Shown here piece by piece: positions 37,626 to 49,703 of a stretch of 64,000 nt of DNA. How positions within the stretch are numbered: the first letter of the stretch is position 1; each line of letters starts with the position of its first letter. The translations under genes were made by a program, and so were the position numbers. The notes beneath the pieces were generated by a model. That model saw only the letters and a program-made list of their open reading frames with translations. It was not told the origin of the DNA and ran no database searches. Source of the DNA: Chamaea fasciata (Eukaryota > Chordata > Aves > Passeriformes > Sylviidae); NCBI GenBank assembly GCA_029207755.1, contig JARCOQ010000016.1, positions 3,911,001 to 3,975,000 on the forward strand. The letters run 5' to 3'.

Positions 37626-40600
37626 GGCATTATTCCTTAGTTTTAAGAAGCCCTTTACGCCTCTGTATAATCTGCTCAAATATTCCAGAGGCAATTACGT
37701 ACTGCCTGATGGCAGATTTGGCTTATCACTTCACTGCTGTGCCTAGGGATCGTCACCCCCCCAGTTACTTTCCATTAACACAAATTGCAACCCCGTCATA
37801 TTATGCTGGGGCCTTGTCAGAGTCCCACTGGCTGCCCCCTTGGAGCAGAGGGGAGACATTGCTCAAGGTGTGCCAGCCAACCCAGTGCACCTGGGGCTAA
37901 GGGGAGGCCTGACTCACTCAAAGGACACTCAGACGGAAGCCAGGATCAGCAGTCTCCTGGGATGAGTCACTGGAGCAGGTAACTGGCCATAGTGCGCCGC
38001 TGGTATTTTGGCTCAGGCTGTGTTGTGGTTATAGACACCACACACTGCTTCCCAGTGGGACACTGCCAATTTCCCCATGGTAGTCGAGGAACAGCCATCA
38101 AACTGCAGTGCCTCATTCCCCTGTCGTACACTGTTCTCCTTAGAAGTAAAAATCAAATTTCAAATAATCCCTACCTCTTTTTTTTTCTTCTTTTCTCTAA
38201 AAAGGTTGGTATTCCAGGCTGCTACACAACTTTCAGCAATGAGGTCTCTTTATTTCAGTGAAAATGTTTACATGTTTTTGATAAGTTTGTGGGTTTATTT
38301 GGTGTGTGTGGTTTGGGTTGGTGTTTTTGTTTGGTTTGGGTTTTGTTCCGTTTTTTAAGCAAGATCTGTAGGCATGGGATAAGGAGACCTAAGACCCCTA
38401 AAGTCCTGATTAGCAAAATATTCTCATCTGTGCCATTTGATGTGGGACAGCCTTGGGGACTGTTTACTCCAGTGCTGTTGGAGGGGAGGGATCTGAGACT
38501 TCCTTTTCCAGTAAGGCAGGAGGGAAACTGGATAGAAAAGACAGGTGCAAAGAATAAACAAAAACTCCACTCTAAGTTAAATTTCTTTTATTTTATCCCA
38601 GAACATTTGGAATTGCTCCTCAGAAAGAGTATTTTGTGTGTCGTTAGACAGCATGCTGTTGGAAAGTGCAGATAAATAACAAACCTATCAGAGAGCAAAA
38701 CAGACCTGTGTGCTATCCGGGTATCCATAATTTCATATTTTAGTTAAGACTGTGACCCATTATCAGGCCATCTATCTACTCAGTCCTTAGACAGAAAAAT
38801 CATGAGACAACCTCAAAGAACCCACCCGACCTTGCCTGGCATCAGGACATGTAGGAGTTTTGCACCATAGGATATTTTTATCAAAATTCACATCTGGTTC
38901 TTCATTTGTACCCAAAAATAGCCACAAAATGTATTGCGTTTTTTCTGCAATGAGTAGAAAACAACCAATGTCCATCTGTCTCTTCCTGCCCCTTTCTCTT
39001 CAGCATCAGTCTGCTTCTCCAATCCGGATTAATGAGAGGATTTTCTTGCCGTCATGATGCAGGAACACAGGCATGTTCAGAGCTCACAGTCCACGGGACG
39101 GAACATTGAAGTATTAACTAGAGGAATTGTGATTGATGGAGGTCTTGCTTTGCTGGCAACAGTATAACATTTATCTTCTAATGTTTTTGCTGGTATAATT
39201 AGACTTACAAATACTTAACATCTCATTTAGTATCTGTAAACTTCTTTTTAAGGGACAAAGAGAAAAAGAGAGAAGCCAAAAGTAAATTCCTGTTGGAGAA
39301 ATATTAAAGCAGTAGAAAATGCTAGTCTGTCACAGATACAGCAGGGTAATATTTTCTGGTCCTGCTTTCCTCAATAATTTTTAACCACTGTATATGGAAG
39401 AGAACTGTATTGATTTATCAAAGAATAGCCATTGCTAGAGTTAAAATCCCATTGGTTTGATGCACAAGCTGAAACTGCCCTAGGTCATCTTTAACTGGGG
39501 CCTGACATGTTTCAACATTTAATCAGATGTCAGAAACAACTTAGATCACAAACAAGTTCTGAATATATACTGCATGAACTGAGGAGGGGGTTGAGATAAT
39601 TGATGTCAGCTCTCTGCCTTTAATATATCTATTAAATAAATTCCAGATATGCATCTGTCAGGGTTTTGTTAGCTACTTTTATTTCAGTATTCACCCTTTC
39701 AGAATTGTTGAGATCTGACATATTAAATGTACACATTTCAATCAAGCCAGTGTCAAACAGGCTGGTCCAGCACTGCTCTGAGACTTACCTATGTTTACAG
39801 ACCTCACACGTGTGCAGTGATAGAATTGCCTCAACTCTGCAGCTGCTGAGGTTATAGTTATGAATTTTCACTTTCTCCCCTCCTGTTGCAGTTGGAACCA
39901 CAGATTTCCAGAGTTCTGCCAAATGCTGTCGTCTTCAGTACAAATTCTCCAAGTACTATATTTGGGTTTTCAACATGAATCTTCAAGTAGGCAGCTCACT
40001 GGTGGTTACATCAAACATCATTTGATGCTAAAAATTATTCAGTATCTGTTTAAAATAATTATCCTGTTAGAGTTCGGATCTATAAGACCTCAAATGCAAC
40101 ATATAACCTCTTCTCTTAGGAAGTGATCAGAGATACTATGGAGCTTGTCAAGGAATTGTACTGCTGTACTTGTAAACACAGTGTTGTAAGAGGACAGGCT
40201 TTGATTCCCAACCTCTGAAAATAGGTACATTTGTTTTTGTCACACTGTGGGTACTTACTAAAAAATAGCAGGTACTCATCAGTTCTCTCTTCTCAGGGTT
40301 ATGTAAACTCTTTAAAGATTTCACTGTTTCTGCCACATTTTAAACAGAAAAATCAAAATATTATAGTTAGGATCCTTTTCATAAATTTCAAGCAATCCAT
40401 AACCTTCTGTGGTGGGAAGTTCTCAGTGTATCATTTTGTAACAGTAAAGTCCTTACGCTATATCCTCAAACAGGGTGTGAAACAATGTAAACGAAGAGAT
40501 TTTAAGGAAATGAGCTACCCAGCAAAGCACTACAGTTTACCTGGAATAAGCTGTTACCCATTTTCTGCAACCACTGGAAATCCTGTTGCTGGGCAGCTAT

Positions 40601-40820
40601 TCCTATTTTTCTTTGCTATTGTTTGGATTGTTGGGTTTTTTTACAGAGAACATTGGAGAGTAATTAAGAGGAGATGCCTCTTTTGAACTGCCCATTGAAC
40701 TTTGCTGGTCATGTCCTGTTTTAAGGATTAAGGACTCTGAAGAGGCAGCATGCTGACTCTCAAGGCATGATTATTGAAGAAATAATTGCTTTTTAAAATC
40801 TTTTTTCTTGGAAGTTTACA

Positions 40821-41446
40821 CAGAATTTCACAGAATTGTTAGTGTTGGAAGGGACACCTGGAGATCACCCAGTCCAACCCTCCTGCCAAGGCAGGGTCAC
40901 CTGGACCAGTGACACAGGAACATGTCCAGGTGGGTTTGGAATGTCTCCAGGGAGGAAGAATCCCTGACTGCCCTGAAGAGCCTGTCCCAGTGTTCTGCAA
41001 CCCTCAATGAAAAAAAGTTCTTCCTTGTCTTGAGGTGAAACTTGTGTTTCAGTTCATGGCCATTGCTCCTTGTCCTGTCACTGGACACCACGGAAGGGTC
41101 TGGCACGCTCCTGGCACAGGGTGCCCAGTGAAGCTGTTGCTGCTCCCTCCCTGGAAATGTTCCAGGCCAGGCTGGATGGGGTCCCGAGTACCCTGCTCCA
41201 GTGAGCGGCATCCCCGCCCACGGCAGGAGATGATCCCCGAGCACCCTTCCCATCCAAACCATTCCGTGATTCCGTGACCCTCTTGGCACCCGCCGTGAGA
41301 TATTTACATGTATTGATGAGATCCCCCCTCAGTCTTCTCTTCTCCAGACTAACAAGGCCCAGCCCTCGCAGTCTCCTACGAGAGACACTCCAGACCCCTC
41401 ATCACCTTCACGGCCTCCGCTGGACCTTGTCTAGTAGCTGAACTAG
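40821..41446 (-). mobile_element. CR1 LINE, antisense, interrupted by a second CR1
   Basis: From CAGAATTTCACAGAATTG through GTTGGAAGGGACACC, the GATCACCCAGTCCAACCCTC block and GTTCTTCCTTGTCTTGAGG, this matches the reverse complement of CR1 3' sequence. The match resumes at about 41279 with CCTCTTGGCACCC, GATGAGATCCCCCCTCAGTC and TCTCTTCTCCAGACTAAC. It ends close to the KDELR2 CpG island. The segment at about 41103-41278 is a separate insertion. Confidence 0.85.
41103..41278 (+). mobile_element. CR1 3' tail inserted in sense orientation
   Basis: GGGTGCCCAGTGAAGCTGTT, CCTGGAAATGTTCCAGGCCA, GGCTGGATGGGGTCCCGAG and the tail CCAAACCATTCCGTGATTCC are the sense CR1 3' end. It interrupts the antisense CR1 around it, so it is the younger insertion. 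Confidence 0.75.
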
Positions 41447-41698
41447 ATTTTCACACTGTTGGCCTACAAAACATAATAAAATATACAAACAACAGAATAT
41501 ATAGTCACTATTTCTTTTCAATATGTATATAAATATACAGATCAGCTGCTCGTCCACCACAAGCGCTGAGACCCGCACTCTCCGCCCGCCCGCGGCAGCT
41601 GCGGCGGCCCCGCCGTGAGGGCGGCGCGGCGGGGGGCGGGGCGGGGCGGGGCGGGCGCTCCCCCCGCTTCCCGGCGTGCACCGGCGCGGGGCTGCCTG

Positions 41699-41719
41699 GC
41701 CACGTCCCCGGGCCACGTC
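41699..41719 (+). promoter_or_regulatory. Two GCCACGTC (XBP1/ATF6-type) motifs
   Basis: GCCACGTC occurs at 41699-41706 and again at 41712-41719, starts 13 bases apart, within 95 bases of the KDELR2 ATG. The reverse complement GACGTGGC is the core bound by XBP1/ATF6. KDEL receptors are known unfolded-protein-response targets. No CCAAT lies at the spacing of a classical ERSE. Confidence 0.5.
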
Positions 41720-41790
41720 GCTCGGTGCCCGCTGAGCTTGCGCCATCTTCGCTCCCCGGCTCCGGCTGCGCCGCCGCCTCTGCCGCCGCC

Positions 41791-41881
41791 ATGAACATCT
41801 TCCGCCTCACCGGGGACCTGTCCCACCTGGCGGCCATCATCATCCTGCTGCTTAAGATCTGGAAGAGCCGCTCCTGCGCGG
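41791..41881 (+). CDS. KDELR2: KDELR2 exon 1
   Basis: Encodes [20 protein letters not shown] and [10 protein letters not shown] plus one base. This is the first membrane segment and carries Arg5. The donor is GTGCGT. Confidence 0.97.
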
Positions 41882-44800
41882 GTGCGTGCGGAGGCCGCGG
41901 GGCGGGACTGGCCGGGCGGCTCCGGGCCGCGGAGCCCCGCGGGAGCCTCGCCGGGGCCGGGCGGCGTCGCCGCCCTGAGCTCGCCGCGGCCGCGGGGTGC
42001 TGCGATCGCCCCCGAAGGACCGCGCCCCGGGGGGAGCCCAGCGAGCCGGGGCGGAGGGGGGGGTCCCGCCTGTCTCCCTGGCCCGGGAGGCGGCCCTGGT
42101 GAAGCGGGGAAAGGCGGGGAGGGGATTGACCCCGCCGGAGCGCCCCCGGGGCGGGCGGGCCGAGCTCGGCCCGGTGAAAAGGGACGGTCGCTCCCGTCCG
42201 CGCAGGGGAGGGGGCTCTGCCCTCCTCCTGACCTCCCCGCAACTCGGCCCCCTCCAAATCCAGCGCTGGCGAAGCGGGTGAGCAGCCGGGAGAGGGAGAA
42301 GGAGGAGGCGCATCTCCGCTCCGGGGTGGGGGTGCGCCGGCGGGAGCTGCCATTCCCTGAAAGGTGTAGTGGTTGCCATTATTTGTACTTTAATCCCTGT
42401 GCACCGGCGCTCTGGCTGTGTCCGGGAGGCTCGCTCCTTCCTTACGTAACTGCCCGGCGGCAGGCGAATGAATGGGGAGGCCGGTTTGGATGGTGTGGGG
42501 GGAGGAATTCGTCCCCCGCGGGGCGGGCAGCCGCCCTCCCTTCATCCCTCCGTGCCTCCATCCCTTCCCTCGCCTGCCCTGGCCGCGCCCGGCCCCTGGG
42601 CCGCCGGTGCAGGCGCCAGCCCCGGGTTTGGTGCAGCGCCGGCCGCCGCTGACTCGCGGTTCGCGATCCCTGAAGTTTCCGCGCTCTCCCCTTCCCTCCT
42701 CGGCGGCCTCACTCTCCCCTTCTCCTTGGCTTTTGTGCAGGAATTGACCTGTGCGTTCGTGCCGCTGTTAGGGCCGGCGGAGGGTCTGCAGTGGGAAGCG
42801 GTGGGAGGGAGATTCCCGGCGGGAGCCGCGGGCCTGTGTGACGTGGCAGCGGGAGCCGCGCCGGGTCCCGGCCGGGCGAGCCCCGCTCCGCTGCCCCCCG
42901 CCGCCGCTCCCCCCGTCGGAACGGGCGTGCTCCAGTTCCTGGTGCCGCGCTCCGCTTTCCCCCGTCGGCGGAACGGTGTGGTGGTTGGAGGGAATTGCAG
43001 GCGGTTCCCATAACTGCAGCATAGCTGGTTTCTTTCAGAAAACTGGGAGTTGTTGCCGTTCAAAATGGGCATTTCCGTGCGCTGTGTGTTGTGTGGATCG
43101 GACCACCCGCCCTGGGAATACCGGGTTAGTTGTGCACGGGAGTTTGTGCGCTTGACTTTGCCTTCTCTCCACTGAGCCTCTCCTTTTGTGAGGGCGATTG
43201 TTCTTGAAATCAGTTTACCGTGTGTTGATGATAGTGTTCGAATACTGGGTTAGCACTGTTGAACAGATGTATCTGTAAAGTTTTCAGTTAAAAGCACGAA
43301 GAATTAGTTTAAGTTGTAACCTGAAATAACTGAGTTTGGGGAAATGAAAGAGGTTTACACTACAGGTGGGAGGAAGTGCAGGTGCTGTATGTTGTCATGT
43401 CAGATCACTGGCTAATCTCTTGGTAGCACAAAAAAAGGAGTAAATGAATAGTTTTGCTTTTAAAAAAGGAAACTAATAGCCTTGGCTTTAAACAGACTTG
43501 AAGTAAAAACTGTTCTTAACTTTACAAAAGAGGTCAAGCAAGTCACTCCACGGCCCACATGCAGTGGTAGTGCAGAGCTATTGTTGCTGAGGTCATGGAG
43601 AACAAGAGCACCTCCCTGATGAACTTACCTGGCTCAGGCTCTAGTGCATCACAGGAATCCTGCCTGGGTTTGGCAGGAGAGGGCCTTGCCTCCTCCAGCT
43701 CTTGTGTAGAGTTCTCTCCAGTGTTTGGGAAATGCAGTTGAGATTATAAACAGCAGGAGGTTTAATGATCTAAAAGCTGAATGTCATTTACTGTCTGAAG
43801 AAAGAAAATGAGGAATTCTATTAGAAGGCTGAAATTCAGATAGGGTTTGAGCCAAGAGATTCTTAAGTGACCTTTGGATGTGAGGTTATTTACGCAGTAT
43901 AGTACAGTGTGACCTGGTCCCATCTTTCTGCTTAAAAAGTGACCTGATGGTGCTTTCCTTAACCCTCCTGTGATTGAGAATCTCTACTACTAGGGGTTTA
44001 TTCATAAGAAAGCAGCCTCACACCAATCATTGGTACAGCTTTCTCCAAGACAGAAAAGTAAACAGGCCTGTATCACATAGGTGATACAGCTTTCCCCTTT
44101 CCCAAATTAGCCAGTGTCCCTGGACACAAACACATGTGCATGAGCTCTTTCAGTAGGAAATATTTGCTTAATTCGTTTTCCCGAGGGGGAAAAAAAAAGA
44201 AAAAAAAAAAAAAGAAGAAGCAGGCATGTGTTTGTCAGGGTTTGTTTCTTTGGTGTCTTCTAGTTCTGCCTGAGTCCTCAGGGGTAAATCCAGATTTATA
44301 TTGCTGGGGCCTGACAAGTTTGTCTAGAATGAGAAGACTGTGAGTACCTCAAAGAAACACGAGCAAAGAATTTTACTTTTGGGGCTCTACTCCGTTCCTC
44401 CAAGTGGTTCATTGCTGTCAGTTGAGGTTTCTATTGGTGAAACCTTTGTAAATCTACATTTGCATGTGTTTGTAAAGTCATACACGACAATATAAGTAGT
44501 TACCAGTTAATGCTGAGCAGCTACAAAGAGTCTCTTTTTAGAGGGCTTTCTGCCATTTCTTCACATTGTGTGGTTATTCGAGCCGTTTATAAACTAAATA
44601 AACTTATACCTCGTGGTTATTGGTGACTAAGAGAACGAGGGCAAACCAGCTGCTACTTTACTGTGCACTTTTGAAGCAGTGCAGCCTTTGAAAATAAATA
44701 AGGGCTTCTAAGTGCAGGCTGAACTGCAGGCTGTGATCCTTGAGGAGCTGGCAAACCACATGGTGCCGACTCCTCTCTTCTGGTTGCATCTGTGTGTCTG

Positions 44801-47800
44801 AGGCCTTTGTTCCAGCAGAACTCCGGGGCCTGGAAAGCAGCTGGAAATGAGGGAGACAGCCTGTGCACCTCTGCTGCAACCTGCTGGTTTTTGGAGACTC
44901 ATAGTCCCCATTTTCTTTCTTGAGAGGTGACTCCTCTAATAGAGGAAGATAGGTAAGGCTAGGGTCATCTGCACTTGGAAGCAGTCTGTGTTTTCTGTGT
45001 TCAAGAAACTTATTTTTTTCTTCTTCTTCTTTAGTCAATAGGTTGAGAAGAGAACAAGGGGAAAGCAAATCAAAGCGTGACTTCAGATTTTTTAGAGCTG
45101 GCAGGGAAACAATTTTTTGCAGGTCCGGTTATTTGAGTTTCCAAATTTAGAATTTGGGAAAATGTTTGCCACTCAAAATAACAGTTCAAAAATCATTAGG
45201 AAGAGCCATGGAGAATGCAGTAGCTAACTCCATTATCGACATCATGTCATAATTGGGAAATTCATGAGACTTGAGGAGTCCTGGGCTTTCAGACATTGTC
45301 CTGTTCTGACTGTATTTTCTTCCCCATTTCAAGTCAAATTACATTGTTTGCAGTGCAGATTGCTGCCTGAAAATTGATTCGTGTTTCTCTGTGCCATTTA
45401 TCAAGTGTTAAAGGTGACCTGCAGTTGCAGTGCTGTCAAATTATATGCTGTATACTCTAAAAAGTAGTGTAGATAGTAAATGTGTAGTACTTCCACTAGG
45501 TAATGTAGCTGTATCTCAATTTTATGTGTCTACTGTGGGCCAGATAATATGCTAAGATGAAGACTTCTGACAGTACTTTGCTACAGACTGCTGCTAATTT
45601 GTCTGTATTTTCTCAAAAACTGCTGCTTTAGGTAGCTTTGAAATTTTTTTCTCTCTCTTTGAAGGAAAGTATTCTCTTTCTCAGTTGGAAAATTTGTCTT
45701 TAAAATTAGGTTGGGTTTTTTAAATTGGAAGCACAGGAGTCTTAATGCTGGTACTTGTTAGCAGAACCAAAGAAGTTGTGGTTCTGTGGCTGATGTGGAC
45801 TTGGTACTAAATTAAACTATTTTTAAAAACTCTGTGAAGTGTCCATGGCAAAGTATGGATTGACCTTCCTTAGAAGAACTTTTGATTGTAGGTTTTTTGG
45901 CTGTGATGTGCAGTTCATAGTTGGTAAGTGCTGTACACACTCCACAGCTCGGTGCCTCCGCTCCTCCCTCTTATTCCTCACCTGAGTCGCCACAGCAAAA
46001 TGAAGTTGATAAGAAAGTACTGCAGTTTCAGCTCTGCCCTCCTGCCTGGCTGTGAAAATCACCCGAATTAAAGTTTCATGCTGTGGCTTTCAGCCAAGCT
46101 GGAGCACAGAAGTTGAAGGAGTTTTTCCACGTGTGAGGATGAAACAAAATGGAGAGGTTTGGCTCTTCCAAATTTGAGCCCAGAGCTTTGGAAGAAGGCA
46201 TAAAACCATTTTTATTCCGTTCAAGAACTAAGTAATATTTGTGGGAATAAAAGGAAAGGGAGAAGGATGAGAATAACATCGTTGTAGCCTCGGAGTGTTG
46301 CAGCTGCCAGCCGTGGGCCCGGGTCAGTGCTGTGACACATAAACTGCTACGTTTCCTAAAGTTTTGAAATGCATGGAAGTCATACATTTGTGTTTACCTG
46401 CTCCCTTGCCCTGTTTTTGCTCATGGTTTAGATGTTTCTCACAGTTGGCCTGTCCCTTCATAGGCCTTTGGTTTACAATTTAAACCTTGCCTAGCCTAGT
46501 CTGGCCTACTTTACTTGAAAATGAGTTTAATCTTGGGTCTTGGGTGGGTTTCAGGATTTCACAACTATTCTAAAGATTCAAAAATCGGCGAGAGTATTGA
46601 AAGCCTTAATAAAAATTACAACTTTGGGGTTGAGGAGGTGAGACTGGCAATGGCTTAGAAGAATTTGTCAAGTATATTATATGTATTTATGTCAGTATAT
46701 CCAGATCCAAATTTATAGCTGTTATCAATAATTAATGTCTCTTATATGCTGGGTTTTTTTTTTTTTTTTTTGTTCCCAGTTATTTGCTAAAAGAAAATAG
46801 CATGCTAAATAATTTAGCCTAATTATATTCTTTAGTATGACGCTGTTCTGTAATCTGTCCAGGTGCATTTCTTTGTCCTGTGGATTCTGACCTTAGGACA
46901 GCTTTGCTTGCTGGGAGGTTTTATTGGCAAGTTGTGATGCCAACAAGCACACCTGGGATGAGCCCAGAGTGCTGCTCCTGCTGTCTGTGCTATGTCGTTG
47001 TAGTTCAAGAGATGTCAAATGTATTTTTTTTTCCTAAACTTTGGGAGGTGGTTTGTTTGCGAGTTCTGTGTTTGTTTGGTTTTTGTCTTTTTGGGGGGTG
47101 TTTTGTTTGTAATACTTGCAGCTTGTGTTTTACAGCTTTACAGCCTGCAGGTTGTGAGATGGTTGATGTTCCCTGTACTGTACTTGGGCCGTTCTGTAGG
47201 TGGCACATCAGGTTCACCTTGCAGACATTTCACAAACGAAAGTTACAAACACACCCCTTTCTAATTGTTACTGTTTCAACCATTCTTGTACTTTTTGGGT
47301 TAAATTCTTTCATCTGGGACAGCTTATTCCATGTTCCTTAAGCTGGAGTGAAAAAAGACTTCAATAGCCATAGCAGATTGCCTTCTGCTAATTGCTTTAT
47401 GGCACTGTTAATAAAAGCCTTTCTAGAAATATCTCTGTATAAAGGGACAAGGATTTTCAGCCTTGCATCATAACCCTCTCCTACAGAGTATTTTTCCCTC
47501 TTGTTTTTTGAACGAGACTTGCATGCTTAGCTGAACAGATTCAATTATTTTCGCCCTGGATGACTGAAAACAAGAATAATTGGAATAACAAGATAGAGGC
47601 ACAGAGTAGGTTGTTTTGTCCCCCTGCTGTGACACGCCACCACATCAGTATTATGGAGCAATGCTTCACCTCAGTTTTCGGGAGCTTTTAGTGACTGATT
47701 GTGCAAAGCTTTTATGCTTCTAAGTGTGCTCTAGTGCCTGAAGTGCAAACAAACGTTTTGACATTGGGGCTTTGACCTAGAATCGAAAGTTGCTTTGAAG

Positions 47801-49659
47801 ATGCAGTGTACGTGTCTGACATTTTATCTCACTTCTCTCTCTTTTTAAAATTTTGTTTTAGTACATAATAACAAAGTGGGTTTGATTGTCTGATGTTTTT
47901 CTCACCATGTGGCCAATTGAGTCTATGAATTGAATTGCCTTATGTTTTAAAATCTATGTATTCCTCTAAAATCCTATTCTTGGTGCCAGCAGACCTACTG
48001 CTCGTCACTGGGTCTGTTCTGTCTATTGCCCTTGTGCCTTTCCAGCTATTCAGCATCTAAAGATTGTACTGAGGCATGTGACAGCCCTCTGAGAACTGAA
48101 AGCTGATGCAGCCTTGCCCAGTGATAATACAGAACAGATAGCTTGCAGGTGACATTTTTGGAGATGACGCTGCCCTGCTGTGAGTAACTTCTAAACCTTG
48201 TGTAGTGCCAGCACCTCTTCCAGTACAGGGTAATTTATGTTCACACTACTGAGCTATATGGGCCTAGAATTCTGTTTGTACAGTTTGGGAACTTGGATTC
48301 TGTCCTAATTTTGTGATCAGCTTGCTTAAAAATAAAGGATATATCCTTTCTCATCCTGGTCATCAAATGTTTTGAAGCACCTCATCACTTTCTGAATGAT
48401 TAATTGTTTCCTTTATCACTTTAGGTATTTCTGGGAAAAGCCAGCTTCTGTTTGCACTGGTCTTCACTACCCGTTACCTGGACCTCTTCACTTCATTCAT
48501 TTCATTGTATAACACATCTATGAAGGTAGAGTATACTGGAGAGTTAGAAAAGCTAGTGAGGTTGCATGCAGAGTGCATAATTTCATTAATAAAAGCCATT
48601 TTTAGTGGCTCACTGCACCAGAGTTCTAGATGGGCTTTGGATAAAGAATATGGAAGATGGACTCAAAATCCTGCTTTTTTTCTGCACTCTGTATGCAATT
48701 TTAAGAAACTGTTTATATCAGGACTGTGACATTTAGAACAAATGGCATTTTGGTAATTGAAAAGACAAGCTTTTGGAAAAAACGGTTCAAACAAACTGTA
48801 TTTCTCAGTTGAGACATTAAAGCTGAAGTAAATCTCCTTTTATTCACTACAAGGTAAATTAGTATTCAGAATGCACTGCCGGAATTGCAGCCACTGTCTG
48901 GTCAGAGACTGATCAAAAGTTGACCAGAGTAAGCTCTAAGGAATGTAGCTTCTGTGAATTATACCCCTGCCACTTGCTCACTGAATATCAGTGAGCCTGA
49001 ATTTGAGTTTGTTACTTACTCATTCCTGCAATTTCTGGTGCTGAGTACAAGAAAATAAAGCAGTAGCCTGGGAGAGGGCAGTATGTTTGTGTTCTTTTAA
49101 TCCAACTCTTTTATTCTTGAATTTTCTTGATGCTTTTCAGCTTTAATTTAGAGGGTAGTACGACTTTGCCAAGAGGAAAGACTAAAATAATCAATACCAC
49201 AAAATGAGTGGATGAATTAGGGAAATAATACTGAAAAATAAAATTGTGTCTTAAACGCACACTTGCTTTCTAACAAGTGAAATGTGTATGCCTAAGTTTT
49301 AATATTAACAGTATGGATTAAGAGCTGTGGGTTAAATAAAATACTCTTGAAACAGAAGCTTCTTCCATTTGTAATTTCTGATTGGAAGGTACCCTGAGGT
49401 GCACTAAAGGAGCAGGTAGGGGAATTTTGCCATTTATTTATTTATTGGTTGTGATTCAGGGCCATGACCACATCTTTGTTCTGCAGCCCTCCTAACCAGA
49501 AAAGAAATGAGTGTGGAAATACTAACTTCCAAAATGGTAGTCTCTATTTCAGTTTCAAAGGTTACTGCTTAGAAAGACTGTTGGATATAACTGGTTTTTT
49601 CAGCCCATTATTGTAGTGTCAAGATGAAGCTGCTTGAGTGTCCCAACACTATTTTGTGT

Positions 49660-49703
<44 letters not shown>

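Larger units (their letters stand above)
34400..40820. other. Intergenic region between OTOA and KDELR2
   Basis: About 6.4 kb with no recognised gene. It contains the second copy of the 154-base repeat, a minus-strand open frame (34971-35294), poly-A at 37600-37625 and a G/T-rich tract near 38289-38356. The rest is ordinary AT-rich DNA in which I see nothing specific. Confidence 0.6.
41570..43000. promoter_or_regulatory. KDELR2: CpG island promoter of KDELR2
   Basis: Base composition changes abruptly to GC- and CpG-rich at about 41570 and stays so to about 43000, covering exon 1 and the start of intron 1. Tandem GGGGC boxes (Sp1 type) lie at 41630-41660. There is no TATA box near the start, as expected for a housekeeping gene. 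Long open frames here on both strands are a by-product of few stop codons. Confidence 0.85.

Noticed and set aside
40897..41289. 130-codon minus-strand frame near the KDELR2 promoter
   Set aside because: Entirely explained by the nested CR1 elements; it is not a host gene.
41508..43072. Several long open frames on both strands (up to 281 codons) around KDELR2 exon 1
   Set aside because: Stops are rare in CpG-island DNA. The proteins are Pro/Arg/Gly/Ala repeats, and the + strand KDELR2 exon explains the conserved part.
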